A stretch of DNA of 64,000 bases from Bacteroidota bacterium (GTDB lineage: Bacteria > Bacteroidota > Bacteroidia > UKL13-3). Under the pieces are notes generated by a model that was not told where the DNA came from, made no database searches, and was given only the letters and a program-made list of their open reading frames with translations. The translations under genes were made by a program, and so were the position numbers. The stretch covers positions 280,586 to 344,585 of the forward strand of contig CANJUD010000002.1 of assembly GCA_947477885.1 (NCBI GenBank), given 5' to 3'. This document shows, one piece after another, positions 28,951 through 39,112 of the stretch (position 1 is its first letter; every line of letters begins with the position of its first letter).

Positions 28951-28972
28951 ATCCTGAGCGAGGTAGAAGGAT
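28951..28972 (+). repeat. dispersed repeat ending at the stop of the T9SS protein gene
   Basis: ATCCTGAGCGAGGTAGAAGGAT is a divergent copy with ATCC/GGAT ends. It lies 70 bp from the previous copy and touches the stop codon of the gene at 28972. Confidence 0.5.
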
Positions 28973-31056
28973 TATTTCAACACCACAAATTTGCCCGTCT
29001 TCACTATGCCTTTATCCATATCTTTTACCGTAAAGAAATAAACGCCATGCGAGATTGTGTTTTTTGAATCACTCAATAGATCCCATGCGTGCTCGCCGCC
29101 GGGGCTAATAAACTTATCGGTGCTCGAGAAATCGCTGTACCATTTTATGTCGGTGCCGGTGTAGGTGGCGGCATCGTGCTTTAGGGTTCGCACAACATCG
29201 CCAGCTGTTGTATAGATTATTATTTCGCAACGGGCAGGCAGGTTGTAAAAGTATATCTTTTTGCTTCGAGAACTTGTGCCATCCCATGCGGCTGCAGTTT
29301 TATAAGGATTTGGGTATACCCCCGGCTGCAAACTATCGGCAGTTGCAGTTCCATCAACTGGTTTAGTACCTGTAAATACTCTGAAATCAGTATTGGCAAT
29401 GGATGATTCTAACGATTGTAAACCTATGGTCTCATCGCCGACATCGAACGAGGTAAGCACAAAAAGGTATTGCCACCCATTGAGTAAATTATCTATTTCA
29501 ATATGATAAGCATACTCGGCAGTGTCGTCAGCAAACTTAATGGGGGCGGGTAGTTTTACGGTATTAAACCCATTATTATTACCTACATTGTTATTGGGCA
29601 TGTCCCATTGTTGTAATAGGTTTTTGGCATCAAGCAAGCTGTGGCTTAGGTCGTCGCCGGCATTGGTTCGGTATATTCGATAACCTTCAAAGTCGTGCTT
29701 TTTGCTCAAGGGGTCTATAGATTTCTCAGCGGCATTGTCCCAATATATATCTACTTTATTGTTGCCAGGAACTATCTTTACCGTGGGCGTAGCAGGTGGT
29801 TCGGGCAATATATATCTATCAAGTTGGTTGTTATTGTTCAGGTCTTCGCCTGCATCCAGTTTGCCGTTCTCGTTGAGGTCTTCGCCGCTATAAGTACGTT
29901 TGGCCCAGCCCCAGTGTTCTACCAATTCTTTGCGGGCATCGGCATCATCAATAGCTGCGTTGTTTTGCAGAGCACCCAGCTGCTTGGCACAAACCATTGC
30001 TATCGCAAACTTGATAGTTTCGCCTGGCTTTAATTGCACATAGGGTCCAGCAGACATAAGCTGAATCCAATTGTTGGTATAGTTAATAGGCCCAGTCGCA
30101 TTATTCAAATCAGCACTAGTGAGGCCAGTTTGTAGTTTATAAAAGCGTTCTATATCGTCATTGGGTTTGGCAAATGGAGGATTGGTGCCACCGTAGTTCC
30201 AAAAGTTAGGTAATACTTGTGGTATAGGTAAGCTAGCACTTGCAAAAACATTTGCATTGCTTGGATGAAAATACATATTATGCCACTCGCTGCCTAGAAA
30301 CATAGTGCTGCCATAGCTGCGGGTATAATCAATATCATCGCCCTTATTCTCATAAGCATATATGGCTTTGTAAGCACTGTCCCACCCGTTGCGACCTTTG
30401 TTAAAGAAAGCTGTCCCTGTTTCCTGCGTTACATTCACATTTCGCACCAATAGGTTATTATAGAAACCTATCCATATACTATCCCAATCTTGGGTACTAT
30501 TGTTGGTGATGGCGTAATCGAGTATTACAAAGTAATCGGTGAAAGAATAGTTCCAGCAATAGGTTTGTAGGGTTACATCGGCATATAGCGGTTGTGTGTG
30601 CCCATTAATGGGCTGGCTGGTGCCCGGCACTATGGTATTTTTATCGGTAAAGTTTATTACAAAGTCTTGGTGGGAGACTGCATTGGCCCTATAGTTTGGG
30701 CTTGATGGTAGTGTAGACCGCTCAGCAAATAATCCGTTCGGTGTAAACTCGTAGCCCTGCTGCCCTGTGCTATATCCTTTGCTTGACTCGATTGCTGACG
30801 ACGAAAGTTGTACTTGGCCGCCTACCTTGGCTCCTATCCAGAGGCCGCCCTCAAACAAATGTTCTACGCCACTGCCAATAGGATACTCCATACTTGGGCC
30901 TAGTTTGCTATTGGTTACCACATCGGGCCTGCCCACAGTGCCGGTATTGGTAAAGTTTATACCCAGCCTGCCTGCGGTGGTGCTTTTATATAGAAAGCTT
31001 TGGCCATGGGCACCCGAAGCCAATAGGATAAATATTACTATAATACTTTTACGCAT
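28972..31056 (-). CDS. secreted fibronectin-III/EF-loop protein with T9SS-type C-terminus, 694 aa
   Basis: The start at 31056 is supported by a -7 box ending 6 nt upstream; the TTG at 31065 would lie in that box. A signal peptide (MRKSIIVIFILLASGAHG) precedes a long beta-rich region of about 400 residues. At about 405-420 a calcium-loop-like repeat occurs (DLNENGKLDAGEDLNNNNQLD). A fibronectin-III-like domain follows (about 425-560: KVDIYWDNA, GYRIYRT, YLFVLTSFD). The end has YPNPYKTAAAWDG, SSRSKKIYFYNLP and HGVYFFTVKD, with a final TGKFVVLK, as in FlgD-like/T9SS sorting domains. It is a secreted or surface protein of unknown substrate. Confidence 0.82.
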   Translation of the reverse strand: MRKSIIVIFILLASGAHGQSFLYKSTTAGRLGINFTNTGTVGRPDVVTNSKLGPSMEYPIGSGVEHLFEGGLWIGAKVGGQVQLSSSAIESSKGYSTGQQGYEFTPNGLFAERSTLPSSPNYRANAVSHQDFVINFTDKNTIVPGTSQPINGHTQPLYADVTLQTYCWNYSFTDYFVILDYAITNNSTQDWDSIWIGFYNNLLVRNVNVTQETGTAFFNKGRNGWDSAYKAIYAYENKGDDIDYTRSYGSTMFLGSEWHNMYFHPSNANVFASASLPIPQVLPNFWNYGGTNPPFAKPNDDIERFYKLQTGLTSADLNNATGPINYTNNWIQLMSAGPYVQLKPGETIKFAIAMVCAKQLGALQNNAAIDDADARKELVEHWGWAKRTYSGEDLNENGKLDAGEDLNNNNQLDRYILPEPPATPTVKIVPGNNKVDIYWDNAAEKSIDPLSKKHDFEGYRIYRTNAGDDLSHSLLDAKNLLQQWDMPNNNVGNNNGFNTVKLPAPIKFADDTAEYAYHIEIDNLLNGWQYLFVLTSFDVGDETIGLQSLESSIANTDFRVFTGTKPVDGTATADSLQPGVYPNPYKTAAAWDGTSSRSKKIYFYNLPARCEIIIYTTAGDVVRTLKHDAATYTGTDIKWYSDFSSTDKFISPGGEHAWDLLSDSKNTISHGVYFFTVKDMDKGIVKTGKFVVLK

Positions 31057-31062
31057 AGGCTG

Positions 31063-31070
31063 CAAATATA
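31063..31070 (-). promoter_or_regulatory. -7 box TATATTTG, 6 nt before the start at 31056
   Basis: A full match to TAnnTTTG on the minus strand. The transcription start would lie at or beside the ATG, implying a leaderless mRNA. Confidence 0.6.
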
Positions 31071-31235
31071 CTACTGCTCATGTTTAGGATGTGTTATGGA
31101 ATTGTAGAATAGGCATCTTTCGCAATTCAAAAAGTGCTTGCCGGTCATAATGAGCAAATGCTATAATTTCTTGCAGAATATACATTGACGTTAAAAAGAT
31201 AAAAATATACGTTCGCTAAAGTGAAACAAGACCTT

Positions 31236-31266
31236 ATTGAACAATGCTAAATTTTATTTACATTTG
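31236..31266 (+). promoter_or_regulatory. promoter ATTG-N19-TACATTTG of the PorP/SprF-like gene
   Basis: ATTG (31236-31239), 19 nt, then TACATTTG (31259-31266). The ATG at 31273 is 6 nt past the box. The promoter is intact although the gene is broken. Confidence 0.65.
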
Positions 31267-31272
31267 TCGGCT

Positions 31273-32259
31273 ATGAGAAAAATACCCATCATCCATTATT
31301 GTGCATTAGTATTTTGCTTTTTCACATTGCATTTTGCTACTATAGCACAAGATGCTTTAATGGGCCTAACAACTTGCCATGTTAGTACATTTAATCCCGC
31401 ATTAACGGGTTGGAACCCAGGATGGACTTCGGGAATTGGTTATAGGGCTTTGGGGTCTCCTTCGGTTAACAGTTCAAATGAGCAGATTAATATATACGGA
31501 GAGTACAGTAAAAATGCCCACGCCGGTGGTGTGAATATATTACATGATGTGGTAGGCATGGGCATATTAACTTCCACCCAAGTAACTGGAAAATATGCTT
31601 GGCATTACTGTAAAGAAAAATGGGGCTTCAGATTGGGAACAGGCATATCGCTGGTGCAGAATGCCATTGATTTCTCGAAGCTAACCTTTAGCGATATGAT
31701 TGACCCCAGAACATGATTTGTAAAGGGTAGTACAGCAGAGAAGCCTGTTAAGCCTATTAACTTTGCAAGTATAAGTTTAGGCTTTGCGGCCTACTATAAG
31801 AATATATACATATCAGCAGCAGCACACAATATTAACCAGCCCAATGAATCCTTCTACCACAGCACTGGGCCTGGCACTACGTTGCCCGTGCGTTATTTTA
31901 TGCAGATAGGAGGATACATTAATATTAATGAAAATATTTGTGTGCAGCCTAGCATAAAATATAATTCACAATCGATTCATAATTTTATAGATGCTGAAGT
32001 GCAGGTTAGTATTAAACGATTTGCCTTGGGCGTATCAAAATATATGAGTACCACCTATCAAAATACCAATACCATTAACCTAATGCTGGGCTATGCCATT
32101 AAGGACAAGTTTAAGATTGCTTATAAGTATTGCAATTATTCAAATTGGGCTATAGGCCCTTATGCCAGTAATGAATTGTGCCTTGTTTATCAGATGAAAG
32201 CAAAGGAGAGCAAGCACAGTGAGAAAGCGTTGGCTAAGAATATGCGGAAGTTTTTGTAA
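31273..32259 (+). pseudogene. PorP/SprF-type outer-membrane protein gene with an in-frame TGA
   Basis: The ATG at 31273 opens a signal peptide (MRKIPIIHYCALVFCFFTLH). The family opening is visible (TTCHVSTFNPALTGWNPGW), then NIYGEYSKNAHAGGVNILHD and DMIDPRT. A TGA (31714-31716) follows. The same frame goes on without further lesion, FVKGSTAEKPVKPINFASIS, to the end at 32259 (GYAIKDKFKIAYKYC, then ELCLVYQMK). The joined product is about 328 codons, the normal family length. PorP/SprF proteins are outer-membrane partners of T9SS cargo. A single point change, such as CGA or TGG to TGA, would explain it; sequencing error or readthrough are alternatives. Confidence 0.8.
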
Positions 32260-32287
32260 ACTCACTTTTTGTATATAATTTTAGCAA

Positions 32288-32401
32288 TTACTGGCGGTTT
32301 AGGCCTTTAGTATATGCAATGCCCCGTTTGAAGGGAGTTGCCTGTGACTTTGCTTCCCATACAGCCATTACACAAACAAGAAAAAACAAAACCTTCTTCA
32401 T
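32288..32401 (-). CDS. possible tiny secreted peptide or gene remnant, 37 aa
   Basis: ATG 32401 opens a good signal-peptide-like stretch (MKKVLFFLVCVMAVWEAKSQ), followed by only 17 more residues (ATPFKRGIAYTKGLNRQ) and TAA. No -7 box or ribosome site was seen. It could be the 5' stub of a deleted secreted-protein gene or a genuine small peptide. Confidence 0.3.
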   Translation of the reverse strand: MKKVLFFLVCVMAVWEAKSQATPFKRGIAYTKGLNRQ

Positions 32402-32666
32402 ATTTATCAAAATTCCAATTGATTGGGAAGATAATGCTTTTGAGGCATGGACAAAGACCATATACTATTCTATCAAAATCTTATTGGTTTCCCCTGCTAC
32501 TGTTATATAATAATTTTTCTTACTAAAAAATAGTCTAAAAACTATTTTGCACTTTAGCAATATAATGACAACGTAAAAAATGTTTGGGTCACTTATACAA
32601 AAATATTTACTGGCCTAATACAGATACAGTTTCGGTATAAGTTAAAGTTAGGAATTATAATAAAAC

Positions 32667-32698
32667 AAAAGAGCCATCTCAAACGAGACAGCTCTTTT
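32667..32698 (-). terminator. terminator of the rplP-rplQ operon
   Basis: AAAAGAGC (32667-32674) pairs with GCTCTTTT (32691-32698), plus a 4-bp inner stem. It lies 26 bp past the rplQ stop. Confidence 0.8.
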
Positions 32699-32723
32699 CA
32701 AATATTGATATAATACTAAACTA

Positions 32724-33242
32724 CTATTCTGTAGTTTCGGTATTTTCTGCTTCGGTGGTCTCGTCAGTAGTTGTTGTATCTTCAACTTTTGATTCAGCTT
32801 TTGGAGCATCCTTAGCTTTAGCAGCAGCACCACGACGTGTACGCTTAGCAGTTGTTTTCTTGGTGGTTTCTTTTTGGTAAAACTCGTTAAAGTCTACCAA
32901 CTCCATCATACACATTTCAGCATTATCGCCTAAGCGGTTGCCTGTTTTAAGTATGCGGGTATATCCACCGGGGCGGGTTGCTACTTTTTCAGCCACTACA
33001 CCAAAAATTTCTTTGGTACTGTATTTACTTTGCAAGTAACTAAAAACGATACGGCGGTTATGCATATTGTCTTCCTTGGCTTTGGTAATTAATTTCTCTA
33101 CATAAGGGCGTAAAGCTTTAGCCTTGGCCAAAGTAGTGCTGATGCTCTTGTGCATGATAAGCGAAGAAGCCATATTGCTCAACATAGCTTTACGATGGCT
33201 TGCTGTACGTCCTAAATGGTTAAATGATTTATTGTGTCTCAT
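32724..33242 (-). CDS. rplQ: 50S ribosomal protein L17 with long C-terminal tail
   Basis: The start at 33242 ([21 protein letters not shown]) is the family N-terminus; the open frame extends 21 codons upstream without similarity. The L17 core ends near residue 120 ([11 protein letters not shown]). About 45 further residues are first basic (TTAKRTRRG), then acidic and Thr-rich. Longer L17 tails are usual in this phylum. It is the last gene of the alpha part. Confidence 0.95.
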   Translation of the reverse strand: MRHNKSFNHLGRTASHRKAMLSNMASSLIMHKSISTTLAKAKALRPYVEKLITKAKEDNMHNRRIVFSYLQSKYSTKEIFGVVAEKVATRPGGYTRILKTGNRLGDNAEMCMMELVDFNEFYQKETTKKTTAKRTRRGAAAKAKDAPKAESKVEDTTTTDETTEAENTETTE

Positions 33243-33341
33243 TGTTATATAATCGGTTGGATTGGTTAGGTATGTATAATTGAGCTTGCGAAGGCAAAGC
33301 CCCAATCATTCAATCACACCTCATTCAATCATTAAATATTC

Positions 33342-34334
33342 TTAGTCTTCGTGTAGTTTAAATTTGGTTAAGTCCATACCAAAGCTCAAGTTCTTTTCAC
33401 GAACGAGTTCGTCCAATTCGCTCAAAGATTTCTTACCAAAGTTACGGAACTTCAATAGGTCTTCTATATTGTAGCTAACAAGCTCACTAAGGGTTTTGAT
33501 CTCGGCAGCTTTCAAGCAATTGTATGCTCGTACGCTTAAGTCCAAATCGCTCAATGGGGTTTTCAGTATTTTGCGTTGTGCTACAAAGTTATCGTCAACC
33601 TCAGCCACTGCCTCACGCACTTGCGATTCGATAGCAATATTCTCGTCGCTGAACAACATAAAGTGTTGAATCAATATCTTGGCAGCTTCTTTCAAAGCAT
33701 CTTCAGGATGGATAGATCCGTCGGTGCTTATCTCTAAGGTTAGTTTTTCGTAGTCAGTTTTTTGCTCAACCCTGAAATCTTCAACAGAGTATTTTACATT
33801 TTTGATAGGTGTGTAGATGGCATCGATAGGGATTAAACCTATAGCTGCATCTTTTGGTTTGTTTTCATCAGCAGGAACATAGCCACGGCCCTTTTCAATG
33901 GTAAGCTCTACTTCTAAAGTAGTTCCTTTTTCCATATGGCAAATAGCTAGTTCGGTATTAAGTACCACAAAATTGTTTGTGAACTTGTTTAAGTCGCCAG
34001 CAGTAAATGTTTCCTTGTTCTTGATCGTGAGGAATATTTTCTCTTGGTCAACACCTTTTTGAGTGGCTTTGAAACGCACTTGCTTAAGGTTTAGTATAAT
34101 GTCCATCACATCTTCCACAACGCCTTTCACGCTGCTAAATTCATGATCTACACTATTTATCTTTACACTGGTAATGGCATAGCCTTCCAATGATGAAAGA
34201 AGAATTCTCCTTAGAGAGTTGCCTATGGTTAAGCCATAGCCTTTCTCAAGTGGGCGGAATTCGAACAGACCGTAAGAGTCTGTGTCTTTATGCATAATTA
34301 CCCTGTCAGGTTTTTGAAATGCTAATATTGACAT
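33342..34334 (-). CDS. rpoA: RNA polymerase alpha subunit
   Basis: 330 aa. The N-terminal assembly domain shows [25 protein letters not shown]. The C-terminal domain, which binds UP elements and activators, has [19 protein letters not shown] and [15 protein letters not shown]. It lies between rpsD (13-nt gap) and rplQ (99-nt gap), the canonical alpha-operon order. Confidence 0.98.
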   Translation of the reverse strand: MSILAFQKPDRVIMHKDTDSYGLFEFRPLEKGYGLTIGNSLRRILLSSLEGYAITSVKINSVDHEFSSVKGVVEDVMDIILNLKQVRFKATQKGVDQEKIFLTIKNKETFTAGDLNKFTNNFVVLNTELAICHMEKGTTLEVELTIEKGRGYVPADENKPKDAAIGLIPIDAIYTPIKNVKYSVEDFRVEQKTDYEKLTLEISTDGSIHPEDALKEAAKILIQHFMLFSDENIAIESQVREAVAEVDDNFVAQRKILKTPLSDLDLSVRAYNCLKAAEIKTLSELVSYNIEDLLKFRNFGKKSLSELDELVREKNLSFGMDLTKFKLHED

Positions 34335-34347
34335 GTTTGTTGTTTGA

Positions 34348-34956
34348 TTATTTAGAGTAAAGTTCGACGATTAATTGTTCCTTGATGTTTTCAGGAATTT
34401 GGTCCCTATCGGGGTAGCCCAAGAACTTTCCTGTATACAATTTCAAATCCCACTCAAGCCAGTTGAAACGTTTGATATTCTTGCCTTGTAAAGAATCAAC
34501 TATTACTTCCAAGGTTTTTGATTTCTCTCTGATGGCGATGATATCACCTGGTTTTAATTGATATGAGGGAATATTTACTACACCACCATTAACAGTTATA
34601 TGTCTGTGTGAAACCAATTGACGAGCACCGCTGCGCGTAGGTGCAATACCTAAACGAAATACAGTATTATCCAAGCGGGCTTCCAAAAATTTCAACAAGT
34701 TTTCACCTGTGATACCTTTAGCTACTGCAGCCATATGAAATGTACGAGCAAACTGTTTTTCTAACACACCATAAGTGTATTTCACTTTTTGCTTCTCATT
34801 CAATTGCACTGAGTACTCCGATTGTTTGGTACGCTTACGTGTTTGACCATGCTGCCCAGGAGGGTACATACGTCTCTCCAATGCCTTATCCGGACCGAAA
34901 ATGGGTTCACGGAAACGACGGGCTATCTTTGTTTTAGATCCTAAATATCTTGCCAT
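34348..34956 (-). CDS. rpsD: 30S ribosomal protein S4
   Basis: 202 aa. [21 protein letters not shown] at the start, the S4 RNA-binding domain with [13 protein letters not shown], and [21 protein letters not shown]. There are no zinc-binding cysteines in the N-terminus (the zinc-free type). S4 starts 30S assembly and in E. coli represses the alpha operon; its role here is not visible. Confidence 0.97.
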   Translation of the reverse strand: MARYLGSKTKIARRFREPIFGPDKALERRMYPPGQHGQTRKRTKQSEYSVQLNEKQKVKYTYGVLEKQFARTFHMAAVAKGITGENLLKFLEARLDNTVFRLGIAPTRSGARQLVSHRHITVNGGVVNIPSYQLKPGDIIAIREKSKTLEVIVDSLQGKNIKRFNWLEWDLKLYTGKFLGYPDRDQIPENIKEQLIVELYSK

Positions 34957-34979
34957 AATAATCTTTCTGTATTAATTCT

Positions 34980-35369
34980 TTATACCCTTCTACGTTTTGG
35001 AGGCCTGCAACCATTGTGAGGCATTGGTGTAACATCTTTGATAGATAGCACCTCAATTCCTGAATTAGCCAATGTTCTGATAGCAGAGTCGCGACCAGAG
35101 CCGGGACCTTTTACAAATACATCAACCTTGCGAAGACCTAAGTCGTAAGCTACCTTGGCACAATCTGTGGTTGAAACCAATGCGGCATAGGGTGTGTTCT
35201 TTTTCGACCCTTTGAAACCATTTTTACCAGACGACGACCATGATATAACTTGGCCTGTCCCGTTGGTTACAGTTACAATACAATTATTGAAAGTAGACTT
35301 GATGTGAACCTGTCCGATGCTTTCAACAACAACTGTGCGTTTTTTTGATACTTTTTTATTGGTAGCCAT
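34980..35369 (-). CDS. rpsK: 30S ribosomal protein S11
   Basis: 129 aa. [35 protein letters not shown], and the signature [17 protein letters not shown], with the [15 protein letters not shown] end. It lies on the 30S platform near the E site. Confidence 0.97.
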   Translation of the reverse strand: MATNKKVSKKRTVVVESIGQVHIKSTFNNCIVTVTNGTGQVISWSSSGKNGFKGSKKNTPYAALVSTTDCAKVAYDLGLRKVDVFVKGPGSGRDSAIRTLANSGIEVLSIKDVTPMPHNGCRPPKRRRV

Positions 35370-35382
35370 TGCTTATACTATC

Positions 35383-35763
35383 TTATTTAGCTGGTGTTTT
35401 CTTCTTTCCTGCAACTGTTCTGCGTTTTCCCTTGCGGGTACGTGAGTTGGTTTTGGTACGTTGCCCACGAACTGGCAGACCCTTACGGTGTCTAAGTCCA
35501 CGATAACAACCAATATCGAGCAACCTTTTGATATGAGTTTGCACTTCACTACGAAGCTCACCTTCTATCTTCAGGTTTTCTGATATAAATTTACGTATAG
35601 CATTCAAATCATCATCATCCCAATCTTGAACTTTCTTATTGAATTCAATATTGTTAGTTGATAATATTTTACGAGCAGTGGCCGGGCCAATACCGTAAAT
35701 ATATGTGAGTCCTATCTCACCGTGTTTGTTTTTGGGCAAATCTACCCCTGCAATCCGTGCCAT
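35383..35763 (-). CDS. rpsM: 30S ribosomal protein S13
   Basis: 126 aa. [26 protein letters not shown], and the signature [27 protein letters not shown]. It sits in the 30S head, contacts the 50S subunit and P-site tRNA, and ends in a basic tail. It starts 3 nt after rpmJ. Confidence 0.97.
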   Translation of the reverse strand: MARIAGVDLPKNKHGEIGLTYIYGIGPATARKILSTNNIEFNKKVQDWDDDDLNAIRKFISENLKIEGELRSEVQTHIKRLLDIGCYRGLRHRKGLPVRGQRTKTNSRTRKGKRRTVAGKKKTPAK

Positions 35764-35766
35764 ATA

Positions 35767-35883
35767 TTATCCTTGTCTTTGTTTAAATTTTGGATTCTTT
35801 TTGTTGATGATATAGAGTTTCCCCTTGCGGCGAACCACTTTGCAATCAACACTGCGTTTTTTAATTGAGGCTCTAACTTTCAT
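35767..35883 (-). CDS. rpmJ: 50S ribosomal protein L36 (zinc-free type)
   Basis: 38 aa, read directly from the sequence: [20 protein letters not shown], then [18 protein letters not shown]. This is L36 with only one of the usual three Cys plus one His zinc ligands, so it is the C-minus (zinc-independent) form common in Bacteroidota. It lies between infA (8-nt gap) and rpsM. Confidence 0.95.
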   Translation of the reverse strand: MKVRASIKKRSVDCKVVRRKGKLYIINKKNPKFKQRQG

Positions 35884-35891
35884 TGTCGTTA

Positions 35892-36110
35892 TTATTTGTA
35901 TCTATATGTTATTCGTCCTTTGGTCAAATCGTATGGCGACATTTCTAGTGAAACCTTATCGCCTGGTAGAATTTTGATGTAGTGCATCCTCATTTTACCT
36001 GATATGTGGCAGATAATCTCGTGACCATTTTCTAGACGAACCCTGAACATTGCATTTGACAATGCTTCCACGATTATTCCGTCTTGTTTAATTACTCCGA
36101 GTTTGCTCAT
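35892..36110 (-). CDS. infA: translation initiation factor IF-1
   Basis: 72 aa, one OB-fold domain: [22 protein letters not shown] (as [15 protein letters not shown]), [19 protein letters not shown] and RITYRYK. It binds the A site of the 30S subunit during initiation. A 64-bp gap with its own -7 box separates it from secY. Confidence 0.97.
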   Translation of the reverse strand: MSKLGVIKQDGIIVEALSNAMFRVRLENGHEIICHISGKMRMHYIKILPGDKVSLEMSPYDLTKGRITYRYK

Positions 36111-36129
36111 CCTATTGTAAAAAGGGCTG

Positions 36130-36137
36130 CAAAAGTA
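36130..36137 (-). promoter_or_regulatory. internal -7 box TACTTTTG before infA
   Basis: A full match, 19 nt upstream of the infA start. The -33 region gives only TTG/CTTG at about the right distance. It likely boosts the infA-rpmJ-alpha segment. Confidence 0.55.
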
Positions 36138-36174
36138 TCTGTTTTTTCTCTATTTTCCAAGTTTAATTCTATTA

Positions 36175-37539
36175 TTAAGCTGAGGCCATTGCCTGTGTAG
36201 TGCGTCCTTTTATTTTTCCAGTTTTCATTAAGCCATCATAATGTCTCATCAATAGGTAGCTTTCAATCTGTTGGAGTGTATCTAACACAACACCCACCAA
36301 AATGAGCAAGGATGATCCGCCATAGAACTGAGCGAACTGACTATTAACTCCGAACGATGCTGCAAATGAAGGGAGAATTGCAACAAACGCTAAGAAAATA
36401 GCTCCTGGCAAAGTTATTCTCGACATCACAGAATCTATAAAATCTGATGTAGCCTGTCCAGGTTTCACTCCGGGGATAAAGCCATTGTTTCGTTTCATAT
36501 CATCGGCAATCATTTTAGAATTGACCGAAATAGCTGTATAGAAATAGGTAAACAATATAATCAAAAGTGCGGTCATAATATTATAGCCTATTCCTCGATA
36601 ATCTAAAAATGTACTCAGAAATCCTGATAAACTTTCGTTTTGAACTAATTGTGCAATTGACTGTGGAATAAACATGATTGCCTGAGCAAAGATGATAGGC
36701 ATTACACCTGCAGCATTAATCTTAATAGGCAAATACTGACGAGATCCACCAAACTGCCTATTTCCAACTATACGTTTTGCATATTGTACCGGTATCTTTC
36801 GAGTTCCCTGCACCAATAATATCACACTCATAATAATAAATACCAATGCTACTATTTCCACAAGAAAGACTACTAATCCTCCCGTTGATTCATTAAATCT
36901 TGAGTCAAATTCTGCTAGTAAAGCTAGAGGTAAACGTGCGATGATACCAACCATAATAATTAGTGACACGCCATTACCCAAGCCTTTGTCTGTAATCTTT
37001 TCGCCTAACCAAAGTACGAACATCGTACCCGATACTAGCAATAAAGTATTGGTGAACATCCAAAGGAAATTACCTAAATACTCAGGGCTAGTGCCATAAA
37101 TTGCCTGAGCTGTCGAAGGGTCATTCTTTAAGTTAACTAGGTATGCGATGGATTGAAGTGTAGTTACTGCTATTGTTAGATAGCGTGTGTATTGATTAAT
37201 CTTCCTACGTCCATCTTCACCTTCTTTTTGTATACGTTGAAAATAAGGAACCGCGAGTGTGAGTAATTGTATAATGATACTTGCAGAGATATAAGGCATG
37301 ATTCCTAATGCGAAAATGGAGCCCCTTGAAAAGGCACCACCAGCAAAGGTGTTTATCAAACCAGCCAAACCTTCATTAGCTTTTTGGGAAGCTTGTTCCA
37401 ATGCCTCAGGATTTATACCTGGTAGCACAATAAAAGTGCCTAGCCTGAACACACCCAAAAACAGTATGGTGTTGAGAATGCGGTATCGCAAATCCTCAAT
37501 ACGCCAAATATTTTTTAAGGTCTCTATGAACTTTTTCAT
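36175..37539 (-). CDS. secY: preprotein translocase subunit SecY
   Basis: 454 aa with ten membrane segments. GIMPYISASIIIQLL and the plug/TM2 region FAGGAFSRGSIFALG are recognisable, as is GKEI-like cytoplasmic loop GFIPGVKPGQAT. SecY is the channel of Sec export, which all T9SS cargo here must use first. Its ATG overlaps the rplO stop (ATGA), so the two are translationally coupled. Confidence 0.97.
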   Translation of the reverse strand: MKKFIETLKNIWRIEDLRYRILNTILFLGVFRLGTFIVLPGINPEALEQASQKANEGLAGLINTFAGGAFSRGSIFALGIMPYISASIIIQLLTLAVPYFQRIQKEGEDGRRKINQYTRYLTIAVTTLQSIAYLVNLKNDPSTAQAIYGTSPEYLGNFLWMFTNTLLLVSGTMFVLWLGEKITDKGLGNGVSLIIMVGIIARLPLALLAEFDSRFNESTGGLVVFLVEIVALVFIIMSVILLVQGTRKIPVQYAKRIVGNRQFGGSRQYLPIKINAAGVMPIIFAQAIMFIPQSIAQLVQNESLSGFLSTFLDYRGIGYNIMTALLIILFTYFYTAISVNSKMIADDMKRNNGFIPGVKPGQATSDFIDSVMSRITLPGAIFLAFVAILPSFAASFGVNSQFAQFYGGSSLLILVGVVLDTLQQIESYLLMRHYDGLMKTGKIKGRTTQAMASA

Positions 37540-37994
37540 TTGTAAGAGTTGAGAATTTCTATTTTACCACCTAGTTTTTCAATGTGCTCTTTTGCTGCTT
37601 TAGTAACTGCATGAACACTAATATTAACCGCTGATTTAAGTTCGCCACGTCCTAAAATTTTAACCAAATCATTTTTTGAAGTAAGACCGTTTTTATAGAA
37701 TACTTCCAAATTGAAATCGGTAATTTTTTTAGTATCTACCAATCTTTGCAAAGTATCTAGGTTTATGCCAGTATGCTCAATACGGTTGATATTCCTAAAA
37801 CCAAATTTAGGTAACCTACGTTGCAATGGCATTTGTCCTCCTTCGAAACCAGCCTTGGCAGAATAACCAGCACGAGACTGGGCCCCTTTATGACCTTTGG
37901 TAGCTGTGCCACCTCTGCCTGATCCTGTTCCACGACCAATACGTTTGTCCTTTTTAGTGGCTCCTTTGGCGGGTTTTAAATTATGTAATTCCAT
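37536..37994 (-). CDS. rplO: 50S ribosomal protein L15
   Basis: 152 aa. MELHNLKPAKGATKKDKRIGRG, the Gly-rich GSGRGGTATKGHKGAQSR, and the signature KFGFRNINR region. The basic N-terminal extension winds through 23S rRNA. It shares ATGA with secY. Confidence 0.96.
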   Translation of the reverse strand: MELHNLKPAKGATKKDKRIGRGTGSGRGGTATKGHKGAQSRAGYSAKAGFEGGQMPLQRRLPKFGFRNINRIEHTGINLDTLQRLVDTKKITDFNLEVFYKNGLTSKNDLVKILGRGELKSAVNISVHAVTKAAKEHIEKLGGKIEILNSYK

Positions 37995-38014
37995 GATTTT
38001 ATATATGAAGCTCG

Positions 38015-38194
38015 TTATATATTTTCAGTTATAACCAAATGTGATACTTTACGAACCATTCCCAAAATTTGCGGAGTGGCTTCATGTTCAACAGTTTGAT
38101 TTAGTTTACGCAAGCCTAAAGCTTCCAAATTACGTTTTTGGTTCTCGGGCCTGTCTATTTTTGATTTGATTTGTTTGATTCTAATTTTAGCCAT
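38015..38194 (-). CDS. rpmD: 50S ribosomal protein L30
   Basis: 59 aa from the ATG at 38194 (MAKIRIKQIKSKI). An ATG four codons upstream overlaps rpsE and is less likely. The L30 core is visible (RPENQKRNLEALGLRKLNQTV, MVRKVSHLV). It lies between rpsE and rplO, as in most bacteria. Confidence 0.93.
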   Translation of the reverse strand: MAKIRIKQIKSKIDRPENQKRNLEALGLRKLNQTVEHEATPQILGMVRKVSHLVITENI

Positions 38195-38202
38195 AATAAA
38201 TA

Positions 38203-38721
38203 TCAACCGTTAAAAACTTGTTTCATTGAGATTCCTCTACTAGTTGCAACTGCTGCTGCATCGCGCATTTTGCTTAGGGCAGCTATAGTGGCTTTAACCA
38301 CATTATGAGGATTTGAAGATCCTTTTGATTTAGCCAATACATCTGTGATACCTGCACTCTCAAGTACAGCTCGCATAGCACCACCGGCAATTACACCAGT
38401 TCCGTGAGCTGCGGGTTTCAAAAACACCCTACCTCCTGAGAATTTTCCATTTTCTTCATGTGGAACTGAGCCATTGATAATTGGCACCTTAATGAGGTTT
38501 TTCTTGGCATCTTCAACACCTTTAGAAATAGCGTCGCTTACCTCCATTGCTTTACCTAATCCATGACCTACAACACCTTTTCCATCTCCAACCACAACAA
38601 TGGCTGAGAAACTGAAGGTACGTCCACCTTTGGTAACCTTGGCTACGCGGTTAACGTGAACTAGTCTCTCTTTGAGCTCTAATTCGCTAGTCCTTACTTT
38701 TTTTACGTTATCGTTCGACAT
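38203..38721 (-). CDS. rpsE: 30S ribosomal protein S5
   Basis: 172 aa. The N-terminal dsRNA-binding-like domain reads [21 protein letters not shown], with [16 protein letters not shown]. The C-domain has [15 protein letters not shown] and [11 protein letters not shown]. Near the mRNA entry channel it influences decoding fidelity (the spectinomycin site loop KGGR is normal). Confidence 0.96.
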   Translation of the reverse strand: MSNDNVKKVRTSELELKERLVHVNRVAKVTKGGRTFSFSAIVVVGDGKGVVGHGLGKAMEVSDAISKGVEDAKKNLIKVPIINGSVPHEENGKFSGGRVFLKPAAHGTGVIAGGAMRAVLESAGITDVLAKSKGSSNPHNVVKATIAALSKMRDAAAVATSRGISMKQVFNG

Positions 38722-38740
38722 TTCTTTTGTGTTTTAAAAA

Positions 38741-39088
38741 TTAAAATACCAATCCTCCTTCGCGTGCACCTTCTGCAAGGCTTTTTATGCGTCCGTGGTA
38801 TAAATAACCACCGCGATCGAAAACTACTTCTTTGATACCAGACTCAACTGCTTTTTCAGCAAGGGTCTTGCCAACTATTGAAGCAATCTCTATTTTGTTA
38901 GTTTTCACATCCAACTTGGCAGATGAGGTGGCTAACAAAGTCTTGCCTGCCACATCGTCAATAAGTTGAGCATAAATTTGCTTATTGCTCCTAAAAACTG
39001 ACAACCTTGGTCTAGCTGCCGTTCCTGAAATACTTCCACGAATTTTGCGGCGTATTTTATCTCTTCTATCTGTTTTTGTAATTGCCAT
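38741..39088 (-). CDS. rplR: 50S ribosomal protein L18
   Basis: 115 aa. [37 protein letters not shown] and the end [24 protein letters not shown] are typical. It binds 5S rRNA in the central protuberance. It is 19 nt upstream of rpsE. Confidence 0.96.
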   Translation of the reverse strand: MAITKTDRRDKIRRKIRGSISGTAARPRLSVFRSNKQIYAQLIDDVAGKTLLATSSAKLDVKTNKIEIASIVGKTLAEKAVESGIKEVVFDRGGYLYHGRIKSLAEGAREGGLVF

Positions 39089-39112
39089 TGTAGTATCCTT
39101 TTATGTGTACTA

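Noticed and set aside
31714..31716. TGA as a selenocysteine codon in the PorP-like gene
   Set aside because: PorP proteins need no redox residue at this position, and no SECIS-like hairpin was seen just downstream. A nonsense change is simpler.
32319..32526. Two plus-strand frames after the PorP-like gene
   Set aside because: They overlap in different frames, lack promoters and look random; the minus-strand signal-peptide frame is the only plausible one there.
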